The notes under the pieces were generated by a model that saw only the letters and a list, made by a program, of their open reading frames with translations, had not been told where the DNA came from and made no database searches. This document shows, piece by piece, positions 21,362-32,200 of a stretch of 64,000 nucleotides of DNA (position 1 is its first letter; each line of letters starts with the position of its first letter). Origin of the DNA: Halothiobacillus diazotrophicus. GTDB lineage: Bacteria; Pseudomonadota; Gammaproteobacteria; Halothiobacillales; Halothiobacillaceae. The stretch is from assembly GCF_001663815.1 (NCBI RefSeq), contig NZ_CP016027.1, positions 1,612,001 through 1,676,000 of the forward strand. The letters run 5' to 3'. The translations under genes and the position numbers were made by a program.

Positions 21362-23511
21362 TGGAACGACGGCACTTTCTCAAATCCCTGGTGGCGACCC
21401 TCACCGTCACCGCCACACCAGGGGGGTGGGCGGGAACCCCGAAGACGGGTGCTGCGGGCACGCCGGCACCACTGACGACCGTTCAAATCCCACCGGGGCA
21501 ATTCGTCACCTTGTGCATGCACGACGTACGGGACGATGTCGCGCCCGGTGTCGATAACGATCCCTACGCCATGAACACCCGGCGCTTAGCGGCACTATTC
21601 GACTGGATGAAGGTACACGACTGGCACCCCGTATCCCTTCAACGGATCGTGGACGCGCACGCCGGCAAGACTGACTTGCCGAAGAATGCCGTCCTGCTTT
21701 CCTGGGATGATGGACTGGCCAGCATCTATTCACGGGTGTTCCCGCTCCTGAAGGCATTTCAGTACCCGGGGCTGTTCGCTCTGGAAACCGACTGGCTGAC
21801 CCGCGTTCACCGAGGCTTATCGGTCGACTATCAGGGTGAGGGATTCGCCGCCTCGGTCACGGACACCCAAAAGGCCACCGACGCCCTCAAAATCGATGAG
21901 GCACAAGCCCGAGCGTCGAATAATCTCAAAGCCCCCAACCGAGTGTTGTACAACGGCTCCGAGCGCGGCGCCAAAGGGTTTATTTCCTGGGCTCAGGCTC
22001 GGGAAATGCAAGCCTCTGGCCTGGTGGAGTTCGCCACGCATACGCACGATTTGCACCATGGTATTTTGGCCAACCCCCAGGGAAACGTCGAACCCGCAGC
22101 GATTACCCGGCAGTACCTTGCGCCACTCAAACGCTATGAAACCGACCGTGAGTTTCATACTCGGATTCTGACCGATCTGCGCCAGAGCGCGGCCATCATT
22201 CAACGGGAAATCGGCGTACGCCCCCGCGCCATCGTCTGGCCCTACGGCGCGATGAATGCCGAGGTCGAAGCCATCGCCCGCGAAGCCGGCCTGCCCATTT
22301 CCTTCGGCCTGGGTGACCGACGTCTGGATAGCCGAACCCAAGCGCTGTCGTCTTTTGGCCGTCTTCTGGTGATGGATGACCCGACCCCCGTATCCATTGA
22401 GGCGCAGGTTTCCCAGTCCATCACCCCGGTGCCGGGGATCGAACGGGCGGTACAGGTCGACATGGACTACATCTACGATCCCGATCCAGTCCGAACGAAC
22501 AGCAATCTGGGCAAACTGCTCGACCGAATCAAGGCACTCAAGGTACGCACAGTCTATCTACAGGCCTTTGCCGACCCCGACGGCTCGGGCAACCCCAAGG
22601 CGCTGTATTTCCCCAACCGGGTGCTCCCCATGCGGGCCGACCTGTTCAACCGCGTGACGTGGCAACTCCGTACCCGGGCCGGCGTACGGGTATTTGCCTG
22701 GTTGCCGCTTCTGGCCTATCAATTGCCGGATACGGCGCAACAGGATCGACTATCCGTCAAAATTCAGGACGCCGAAGGCAAAATCGTACCCGCTCGACGC
22801 GACTACCATCGATTGAGCCCCTTTTTGCCGGAAACGCTCGCCCTCGTTGGCGATATCTATGCCGACCTGGGCAAAAGCATGACCGGCATCTCGGGGCTGT
22901 TGATTCACGATGACGCCTATCTCGCGGAAGACGAGGACGCTACCGCCCTGAGCCCGGAAGCCCGTTGGCCGGGCACCGATCGCCCCGTGGGTCAAACGCC
23001 GCTCACGGCACGCCAGAAAACGGAAGCGCTGATCGCCTTCGGCGAAGCGGTGGCCGAACGCATGCGCTATTACACCAATGCAAGCAACCCGTTTATCGTC
23101 GCACGGAATCTGTACGCCCGTGTCGTGCTCGACCCCGAGGCGGAAAGTCGCTTCGCGCAAGCCTTGGATCCCTTCCTAGCCGCCTACGATGGGGTCGCCT
23201 TGATGGCGATGCCCTACCTGGACGGCACTACGGAACCCCCGGAGCGGTGGTTGCGGCAACTGGCGGAAACCGTTGCGCGCACGCCGACGGGCCTACAGAA
23301 AGTCGTCTTCGAGCTCCAAACCAAAAACTGGACGACCGGCGCCTGGATTCCCGGCGCGACGCTCAAAAACTGGATGCAGGAACTCACCCGGATGGGCGCG
23401 GTGAACCTTGCCTATTACCCGGATGACTTTCTGACCGACCACCCTCCTTTCACGCCCACCTTCGAAGGAATCAGCCTGACTGAGTTCCCGTACTACCGGT
23501 TGAAGCACTAA
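21361..23511 (+). CDS. pgaB: Poly-beta-1,6-GlcNAc N-deacetylase with glycoside-hydrolase-like domain
   Basis: Periplasmic enzyme that partly deacetylates the polymer before export. It has 716 residues. The N-terminal polysaccharide deacetylase domain shows CMHDVRDDVAPG, the NodB-type LLSWDDGLASIYSRVFPLL, and the metal-site HTHDLHHG. The C-terminal PgaB hydrolase-like domain (from about residue 365) starts VDMDYIYDPDPVRTNSNLGKL. Unlike the enterobacterial lipoprotein, the start MERRHFLKSLVATLTV has a twin-arginine RRxFLK pattern and no lipobox cysteine, suggesting Tat export. The ATG at 21361 overlaps the pgaA stop, and pgaC overlaps its stop by one base. Confidence 0.93.
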   Translation: MERRHFLKSLVATLTVTATPGGWAGTPKTGAAGTPAPLTTVQIPPGQFVTLCMHDVRDDVAPGVDNDPYAMNTRRLAALFDWMKVHDWHPVSLQRIVDAHAGKTDLPKNAVLLSWDDGLASIYSRVFPLLKAFQYPGLFALETDWLTRVHRGLSVDYQGEGFAASVTDTQKATDALKIDEAQARASNNLKAPNRVLYNGSERGAKGFISWAQAREMQASGLVEFATHTHDLHHGILANPQGNVEPAAITRQYLAPLKRYETDREFHTRILTDLRQSAAIIQREIGVRPRAIVWPYGAMNAEVEAIAREAGLPISFGLGDRRLDSRTQALSSFGRLLVMDDPTPVSIEAQVSQSITPVPGIERAVQVDMDYIYDPDPVRTNSNLGKLLDRIKALKVRTVYLQAFADPDGSGNPKALYFPNRVLPMRADLFNRVTWQLRTRAGVRVFAWLPLLAYQLPDTAQQDRLSVKIQDAEGKIVPARRDYHRLSPFLPETLALVGDIYADLGKSMTGISGLLIHDDAYLAEDEDATALSPEARWPGTDRPVGQTPLTARQKTEALIAFGEAVAERMRYYTNASNPFIVARNLYARVVLDPEAESRFAQALDPFLAAYDGVALMAMPYLDGTTEPPERWLRQLAETVARTPTGLQKVVFELQTKNWTTGAWIPGATLKNWMQELTRMGAVNLAYYPDDFLTDHPPFTPTFEGISLTEFPYYRLKH

Positions 23512-24833
23512 TGGGTTCCTTTTTCATTCAGATGGATTTGATCTTTTCATTGAGCGCAATGACAATGAGAGACATCTTTTTCGGATACGCCTTCTACTAC
23601 CCGCTGATCATGGCGTGGATGTGGATGATCGGCGGTCTGTGGTACTTCCTGCGCTGGGAAAACCGCTACGACCTCGGCCCGGACTACCCGCCGCCGGTCA
23701 GCAAGCAACCCCCGGCCAGCATTCTGATTCCCTGCTTCAATGAGGAGCAGAACGTTCGGGATACCATGGCCTATGCCCTGGCGACGGACTATCCGGACTT
23801 CGAGGTCATCGCCATCAACGACGGCTCCAAGGACCGTACGGCGGAAATACTCGACGAACTCGCGGAAATCCACCCGCGCCTGCGGGTGATCCACCTCACC
23901 ACCAACCAGGGCAAGGCCATGGCCCTGCGTGCCGGAGCGATCGCCGCGCGCAACGAATTCCTGATCTGCATCGACGGCGACGCACTGCTCCACCCTGAAG
24001 CCGTGGCATGGATGATGGTGCACCTGGCCTCGGGCAACCGGGTGGGCGCCGTCACGGGCAATCCGCGCATCCTGAACCGCTCCACCCTGCTCGGCAAGCT
24101 TCAGGTGGGCGAATTCTCGTCCATCATCGGCCTGATGAAACGCGCCCAGCGCGTCTACGGCCGACTGTTCACCGTCTCCGGCGTCATCGCGGGCTACCGA
24201 CGCACGGCCCTGCACCGAATCGGTTACTGGTCCGAAGTGATGATTACCGAGGACATCGACATTTCCTGGCGACTGCAGATGGATCATTGGGACATCCGCT
24301 ACGAACCCGACGCCCTCTGCTACATCTACATGCCGGAAACCTTCACGGGACTCTGGAAACAGCGCCTGCGCTGGGCCCAGGGCGGTGTGGAGGTGCTCAT
24401 GCACCATGGACGCGACCTGCTGATCTGGCGCCGTCGGCGGTTCTGGCCGGTCGCCATGGAATACCTGGCCTCGGTGGCCTGGGCCTACATCATGCTCACC
24501 ATCATCATCCTGTACGTGATCGGTCGTTTCGTCCCATTGCCCCCCGCATGGCACATCGATACCCTGCTGCCTCAATGGAACGGCGTCATTCTGGGGGTCA
24601 CCGCCCTGACCCAGTTCGCCATCAGCCTGATGATCGATCGTCGATACGAACCAAAGAAGCGTTTCTTCAGAAACTATTTCTGGATCATCTGGTATCCCCT
24701 GGCTTTCTGGTTGCTGACCCTCTTCACCACCATCGTGGCCGTCCCCAAGACACTGCTCAAGAAGCGCGGCCTGCGTGCGCGCTGGGTCAGTCCGGATCGT
24801 GGAATCCGTGCCGATGGGTCTAACGAACCATGA
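23511..24833 (+). CDS. pgaC: Poly-beta-1,6-GlcNAc synthase (GT2)
   Basis: Inner-membrane processive glycosyltransferase that polymerises UDP-GlcNAc. It is 440 residues. Membrane helices lie at about 23-45 and 325-415. The GT2 core holds PASILIPCFNEEQN, AINDGSKDRT, ICIDGDALLHPEA, the base in MITEDIDISWRLQ, and the processivity motif QRLRWAQGG. It starts at the ATG within the TAATG overlap with pgaB. PgaC works with PgaD, whose gene overlaps downstream by four bases. In E. coli, c-di-GMP binding to PgaC and PgaD stimulates synthesis; a cyclic-dinucleotide response here is inferred. Confidence 0.95.
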   Translation: MGSFFIQMDLIFSLSAMTMRDIFFGYAFYYPLIMAWMWMIGGLWYFLRWENRYDLGPDYPPPVSKQPPASILIPCFNEEQNVRDTMAYALATDYPDFEVIAINDGSKDRTAEILDELAEIHPRLRVIHLTTNQGKAMALRAGAIAARNEFLICIDGDALLHPEAVAWMMVHLASGNRVGAVTGNPRILNRSTLLGKLQVGEFSSIIGLMKRAQRVYGRLFTVSGVIAGYRRTALHRIGYWSEVMITEDIDISWRLQMDHWDIRYEPDALCYIYMPETFTGLWKQRLRWAQGGVEVLMHHGRDLLIWRRRRFWPVAMEYLASVAWAYIMLTIIILYVIGRFVPLPPAWHIDTLLPQWNGVILGVTALTQFAISLMIDRRYEPKKRFFRNYFWIIWYPLAFWLLTLFTTIVAVPKTLLKKRGLRARWVSPDRGIRADGSNEP

Positions 24834-25378
24834 GCCACCCTGTGCCGCGCCCGCGCATCCCGGAAATCATCCATCGTCCCGATCTCGTGACCGCATCCCG
24901 AAAAGGGGTCATGGCCTTGATTGCCACTATCGGCTGGATGATCTGGCTCTATCTAATTTCTCCGTTGTCCGCCCTGTTCGCCTGGTGGTTCGGCTACGAT
25001 CGAATGAATCTCTTCGTGCTTTCGGATCCGGCTCATACCATCCGAACACTCATGCTCTACGCCATGGTCATTGCCGCTGGCGGCGCACTCTTCATTTTAT
25101 GGGCGGTCTATAACTGGCTGCGTTTTCGCCGAGTGGATCGGCGGCGGGTCCCCGAAACCGCAACGGAGGCGGATATCGCGTCCGCCTTCGCCATCCCGAC
25201 TCAGTCCGTTCTCGACGCCAGGGGCGGCAAGGTACTGGCCTTCAATTTCGATGATCACGGTCAGATCATGGACATCGAGACGACCCGGGCGCTCTCAGAG
25301 AAAACACCGGCTGGAACACCCGCTTCCAAGCCGCTCGACAACGCCGCCAGCGAGACCATCCCCCATGCCTGCAAGTGA
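24830..25378 (+). CDS. pgaD: Poly-beta-1,6-GlcNAc synthesis accessory protein
   Basis: Small membrane partner of PgaC, 182 residues. Two membrane helices (VMALIATIGWMIWLYLIS and LMLYAMVIAAGGALFILWAVYNWL) follow a short IPEIIHRPDLVTASRKG start typical of PgaD. The region after the second helix carries RFRRVDRRRVPETA. A longer-than-usual acidic, Ala/Pro-rich C-terminal tail of about 60 residues is not obviously conserved. ATGA overlap with pgaC places it as the last gene of the operon. Confidence 0.88.
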   Translation: MSHPVPRPRIPEIIHRPDLVTASRKGVMALIATIGWMIWLYLISPLSALFAWWFGYDRMNLFVLSDPAHTIRTLMLYAMVIAAGGALFILWAVYNWLRFRRVDRRRVPETATEADIASAFAIPTQSVLDARGGKVLAFNFDDHGQIMDIETTRALSEKTPAGTPASKPLDNAASETIPHACK

Positions 25379-25704
25379 TCCCCAAAATGGGATAGGCGCC
25401 CCGGAAGCATTGGAAACAGGCCCCTGATTTCCAATGTGAAACCTCTGTCTCATAAAATTCATGACAGTTTCATTTGACTTGGCTTTGCCAACGGCTCTAA
25501 TCTTGACAGGGCTACAGTAGCATTGGCTAATTAATCACGTTGTACATGCCAGTGCGCCCTAGCCATCCGACCTATCCGCGGGGTGATTCGCGACGCCCCG
25601 AACTCATTGACCGTCGTATCGAATAAGGCACCGCCCCGCCCCGGGTGCGGTGCGCATCGCACGACTCAATGTTCATGCGTCTGTACAAAGGAGGGACTCT
25701 TACC
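25379..25704 (+). promoter_or_regulatory. Upstream region of the GH5 cellulase gene
   Basis: This 326-base gap contains no gene. It includes the 12-mer AAATTCATGACA at 25455-25466, which recurs upstream of the cellulose operon. A consensus -35 box TTGACA lies at 25503-25508, with a weak AT-rich -10 candidate at 25527-25533 (18-19 base spacing). No sigma-54 motif and no strong terminator for pgaD were found here. Confidence 0.4.
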
Positions 25705-27537
<1,833 letters not shown>

Positions 27538-27570
27538 TCCCTCGGGCGGGCATCCATCAGCCGCCCAGCC

Positions 27571-27605
27571 GCAGACAATCCCCTCCCGGGTGATTGTCTG
27601 CTTTT
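27571..27605 (+). terminator. Rho-independent terminator of the cellulase gene
   Basis: A perfect 10-base stem, GCAGACAATC and GATTGTCTGC, is followed by TTTT, 34 bases after the cellulase stop. This separates the cellulase transcript from the cellulose operon downstream. Confidence 0.88.
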
Positions 27606-28106
27606 CTCCCCTGTGCCGCAGGCACGGACCATCTCCCCGCGGTCAAATCAATCCCGACTTGGCATTTTCTCACTCCGGCAAGAAACGCAGGCAGGCCATC
27701 CGATATACCTGCCGATTTACGGCCTGATTATCTGAGTACGACCCACAACCACCCCAATAACACATGAATTTAAGCTCGCCCAGTATCGAAATTTCCCGGG
27801 TCTGTAAATTCATGACAATTTTGTCAGCCCCTCGAAGATCCGATTGTCACACCCGCCAGACAGGCTTTTTGACTGCCTCGAACAGCATCTGAGTCGTCAG
27901 GCACGGACCTCGTGCCACCCTATTCATAAAAAATAGCAAGAACCGTAAAAACAAATATATAAACACGGATTCAGGGGTAGAAATTGCATGAAACCCCGAG
28001 AATTTCGGCCTTGGACGCAGCCCCGACCAATCGACATGGCCCGTAATTTGCTTTTAAGCATTTACTGGTTTTTTCACATTAAATATTGAAACGGGATGTT
28101 CCATTA
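27606..28106 (+). promoter_or_regulatory. Regulatory region of the cellulose operon
   Basis: No gene is visible in this 500-base stretch. It holds the shared 12-mer AAATTCATGACA (27806-27817), which runs into an inverted repeat TGACA-ATTT-TGTCA (27813-27826). A GGCACG/CGTGCC palindrome lies at 27900-27916, and an AT-rich segment at about 27925-27967 could bend or bind IHF. A sigma-54 promoter match lies at 28037-28052. The order upstream site, AT-rich bend, -24/-12 promoter is typical of enhancer-dependent promoters. Confidence 0.55.
28037..28052 (+). promoter_or_regulatory. Sigma-54 (-24/-12) promoter of the bcs operon
   Basis: TGGCCCGTAATTTGCT matches the sigma-54 consensus TGGCACG-N4-TTGCW at all but one defined base, with GG and GC exactly ten bases apart. 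It ends 54 bases before the first bcs start codon. The match is seen directly; use by RpoN and an enhancer-binding protein is inferred. Confidence 0.7.
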
Positions 28107-29216
28107 ATGCTGAATCTATTTTCTCGCTGGGGAAAAAAGACCCCGAATCCGGCCGCACTGAAACGCGTCGACCCCCTGGAAGATGTACAACGGCTCTATA
28201 ATGAACTAAACCTCGACCCGTCAGGCTATCACCGCTTCGACACTACGCCGCTTCCCGAGACGAGTCTCGCGCCCAAACCGGAAAAGACCGAAATCGAAGC
28301 CGTGCAGACCGAGCCGGAAACCACAACGGCCGCACTGACGACGCCTGAACCAGAAACCCCGGAAATCGCACCGGCGCCCGTGACGCCCCCCCTTGAAACG
28401 CCAGCCAGCGCCGCTGTCAACCCAGCCAAGCCAATTCCGGACACCAAACCCAAGAGTTTTTCCCTCCTATCCCACTTCGCGCGAAATACCCTGCGTACCG
28501 CCAGCATCGACGCGCCGGTCGTGGGATTTGCCTCCTTTTCCGGGGGTGTCGGCAAAAGCACCCTGAGTGCGGCACTGGCAACGAGTCTCCTATCCCGCGA
28601 TCAACGCTGTCTCGTCCTCGGACAAACCCTGTTCTCACCCTTGCCCTACTATCTCGGCTGGAAGACCCAGGAGCAGGACGAATCTGAAAACACGGTCGTC
28701 CATATCAACCAGCCCATCGAAGCAATCGGTCAATCGCTGAACCTGTTCATCAGCGAAACCGGCAGCCGCCATCTGGTGGCAGAGGCGCGGAATACGGTAC
28801 CCAAGGCTGATCTGATTCTGTACGACCTCGAGGCCTCCCCCCACATCATCGATGCCTTCGCATCCATCGATCTGTTGATCGTACCGCTTCGACCCGACAT
28901 CAATGCCCTGATCATCATCAACCGGATCGAGCAGGCACTATCCCAGATGGAAGCCACCCCCAGACTGGGCGTCTTCTACGTCCTCAACCAGTTCGATGAA
29001 GGGAAGAGCCTGCACCGGGAAATCCGGCAGACCCTCAAAACGCGGCTGGGTGACCGGCTGCTGGATGTCGTGATTCCCTGGGACGATTCGGTTCAGGAGG
29101 CCCTGGCCAACGGCCGGTCGCCGCAAGCCCATCAACCGGACAGCCCCTTTGCGCGTGCTGCCGATTCGTTGTCTCGCTGGTTGGAACAAACAGCATCCCT
29201 TCCCGCCCGAGCCTGA
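28107..29216 (+). CDS. bcsQ: BcsQ-type ParA/MinD-like ATPase fused to an N-terminal BcsR/BcsP-like segment
   Basis: Likely positions or supports the cellulose synthase at the inner membrane. The 369-residue protein has three parts. Residues about 22-44 read PLEDVQRLYNELNLDPSGYHRF, resembling the short BcsR/BcsP motif. A Pro/Thr/Glu-rich spacer covers about 45-115. A MinD/ParA-like domain covers about 135-365. Its P-loop FSGGVGKST keeps the Walker lysine but has Ser in place of the signature lysine of KGG. The usual switch aspartate (LLIDxD) is absent (LVLGQT), and the later strand is ILYDLEAS. I used the ATG at 28107 rather than a TTG at 28086. It heads the operon, 22 bases before bcsAB. Confidence 0.82.
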   Translation: MLNLFSRWGKKTPNPAALKRVDPLEDVQRLYNELNLDPSGYHRFDTTPLPETSLAPKPEKTEIEAVQTEPETTTAALTTPEPETPEIAPAPVTPPLETPASAAVNPAKPIPDTKPKSFSLLSHFARNTLRTASIDAPVVGFASFSGGVGKSTLSAALATSLLSRDQRCLVLGQTLFSPLPYYLGWKTQEQDESENTVVHINQPIEAIGQSLNLFISETGSRHLVAEARNTVPKADLILYDLEASPHIIDAFASIDLLIVPLRPDINALIIINRIEQALSQMEATPRLGVFYVLNQFDEGKSLHREIRQTLKTRLGDRLLDVVIPWDDSVQEALANGRSPQAHQPDSPFARAADSLSRWLEQTASLPARA

Positions 29217-29238
29217 TGCCCTCACCGAGGCGATTGAA

Positions 29239-32200
29239 ATGAAAAGAAACACCCGATTCATGGGCCTGGACGATCTCGTCCTGGTCGTCATCTTTGTGTT
29301 TGGCGCCATCATGCTGTTGCCCATGATCGTCGTCCCCTTCGATTGGCAGGATCAGGCCTGGCTCGGCTTCGGATTCGTGCTGCTGGCCGTCCTGGTGAAC
29401 CGCCTGTTCAAGCCACACTGGATTACCTATTTCCTGATGGCGCTCTCACTATTCGCCACTGCACGCTATGCCTGGTGGCGAACCACGGAAACCCTGGGAT
29501 TCAACTCGCCGGATTATCACTGGTACGATCTGACGATCTCCCTCATCCTGTATGCAGCCGAAGTTTATGCCTGGATCGTGCTTGTTCTGGGCTTCCTGCA
29601 AACCGCCGCGCCGCTCAAACGCAAACCGCTGAGTCTGCCGCCGAAGATCGATCAATGGCCGTCGGTCGACGTCTACATCCCGACCTACAACGAACCGATC
29701 GAAGTCGTACGCCCCACCGTACTGGCCGCCATGCAGATGGACTGGCCGCACGACAAGCTCAACGTCTGTCTGCTGGACGACGGCGGACGTGAGGAATTCC
29801 GCCAGTTTGCCGAGGAAGTGGGCGTCACCTACATCATTCGCGACGAACACAAGCATGCCAAGGCGGGCAACCTGAATCACGCCATGACGAAGACCCATGG
29901 CGAATACATCGCCATTTTCGACTGCGACCACGTCCCCACGCGCTCATTCCTGCAAATGTCGATGGGCTGGTTCCTCAAGGATGAGCATCTGGCCCTGGTA
30001 CAAACGCCGCACCACTTCTACTCGCCCGATCCATTCGAGCGGAATCTGAAGGTCTTCAAGGAAGTCCCCAACGAAGGCGAACTCTTCTACGGGATCGTTC
30101 AAGATGGCAACGATCTCTGGGATGCCACCTTCTTCTGCGGCTCCTGCGCGGTCATTCGCCGCGAAGCACTGGACCAGATTGGCGGGATCGCCATAGAAAC
30201 CGTCACGGAAGATGCCCATACATCGCTGAAGCTCCAACGACTCGGCTGGCGTTCGGCCTACATTAACCTTCCGCAGGCCGCTGGCCTGGCCACGGAAAGT
30301 TTTTCCGGCCATGTCGGTCAACGCGTGCGCTGGGCACGGGGCATGGCGCAGATCATGCGCGTGGACAACCCGCTGCTCGGTCGCGGCCTGCAATTCATGC
30401 AGCGCCTCTGCTACCTGAACGCAATGCTGCACTTCTTTTTCGCGCTGCCCCGGCTGATCTTCCTGACCGCACCGCTGTTGTTCCTGTACTTCGGCATCTA
30501 CGTGATCAATGCCTATGCATTGACCATTGCCGCTTACGCGCTGCCTCACCTCGCCCTGGCCATGATTGCGAACTCGCGGGTACAGGGAAAGCATCGCAAC
30601 TCGTTCTGGAACGAGGTCTACGAAACCGCGCTGGCGCCCTACATCCTGCTACCCACATTGTTGGCCGTCATCAATCCCAAGCTCGGCAAGTTCAACGTCA
30701 CCGCGAAGGGGGGACTGGTTCAGAAGGACTACTTCGACAGGAAGATCGCTCGACCCTTCGTGATCCTCTTCCTCCTGAACGTGGGTGGCTTGATCGCCGC
30801 AGCCATCCGCTGGTGGGGACACCCCAATGTCGACATTCCCACCCTGGTCATGACCACCGCGTGGACGGTCTACAACCTCGCCATGATCCTGGTCGTGCTC
30901 GGCGTGAACTGGGAGACCAAGCAGGTGCGCAAGAACGTCCGGATACCGATTTCCTTGCCTGCCCGGGTTATCCGCGAAGATCAATCGATCGTCATGGCCA
31001 AAACCGTCGACATATCCGAAGGCGGTGGCCGCGTGATCACAGCCGAACCGATCCCGGAAGGCGAAAACCTGATCCTGGCCTTCCTGTACGACGGCGAGGA
31101 GTACGCCTTGCCCATCAGAAAACTACCATCGCAAGGGGACGTCATGCGGTTTCAGTTCAGAGAAATGAATCATCTGCAGTTCGGCTATCTGGTTCGCGTG
31201 ATTTATGGACGCGCGGACGCCTGGCTCGGTTGGGGCGAGGGTCGTCGCGTCGATCGGCCCTGGCGCAGCCTGGTTCAGATCAGCTTCCTGGCACTGGTTG
31301 GCTTGACCCGCCTGGTACGCGGTGCCTTCGGGAAGGAGGGCGGCCACGGCGAGGCCGCCGAAACCACCCCAGTACCGAAAAACCCTGCGCCGGAACCGAA
31401 ACTCGAGGATACGACTGATACAGCCACAGTCTTACCACCCATGGCCGGCCGCGTAACTTCAGTCATACTCGCCGGGATCTGCGCCCTCACGCTCTGGGCT
31501 CAGATGCCGCAACCGGCCCTGGCGGCAAATGAAGTGCCAGACCAGCCGACGACCACATCGACCAAGGGACAGTTCAACGAACACTGGGCCGTAGGGACGA
31601 GCGGTGCGGTGTCCGGACTGAAGCTTCATGGTGTCGATGAAATTCAATCCCTGGATCTGTCCATCCCACCGGATCGTGTGGTATCGGCCGCCCAGATGAC
31701 GTTGACCTATACGATCTCGCCCGGTCTGCTGCCGCGAATCAGCCAGATCAACGTCCTATTCAACGATCATGTCGTCCGTTCGTTCCCCATCGAGGCTGGC
31801 GATGACAAGGGCCTGCCCCATCAGGTGAGCTTCCCGATCGATGCGAACCTGTTCACCGAGTACAACCACGTCGGCTTCCAGTTGATCGGTCACTATACCG
31901 ATCAGTGCGAGGACCCGATGAACTCCACCCTGTGGGCGACCATATCCCCCAAGACGGAGATCGCGATTTCGGGTCTGCGCCTGCCGATCCAAAAAGATCT
32001 CCGTTTCCTGCCCGCACCGTTTTTCTACAAGTCCGCCGAACACAGGCTGAACCTGCCGTTCGTATTCGCGAGCGATACCGATACGAGCTCCGCCCAGGCA
32101 GCTGGCATCGTGGCCTCCTGGTTCGGCACCCTGGCGAGCTACCGAGGCAGTAATTTCCCCGTTAACATCCGCCGGATCCCCGAACAGGGGAACGCCGTAG

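Noticed and set aside
25503-25533. Strong sigma-70 promoter for the cellulase
   Set aside because: The -35 box is consensus but no good -10 box lies at 17 bases; noted only as part of the upstream region.
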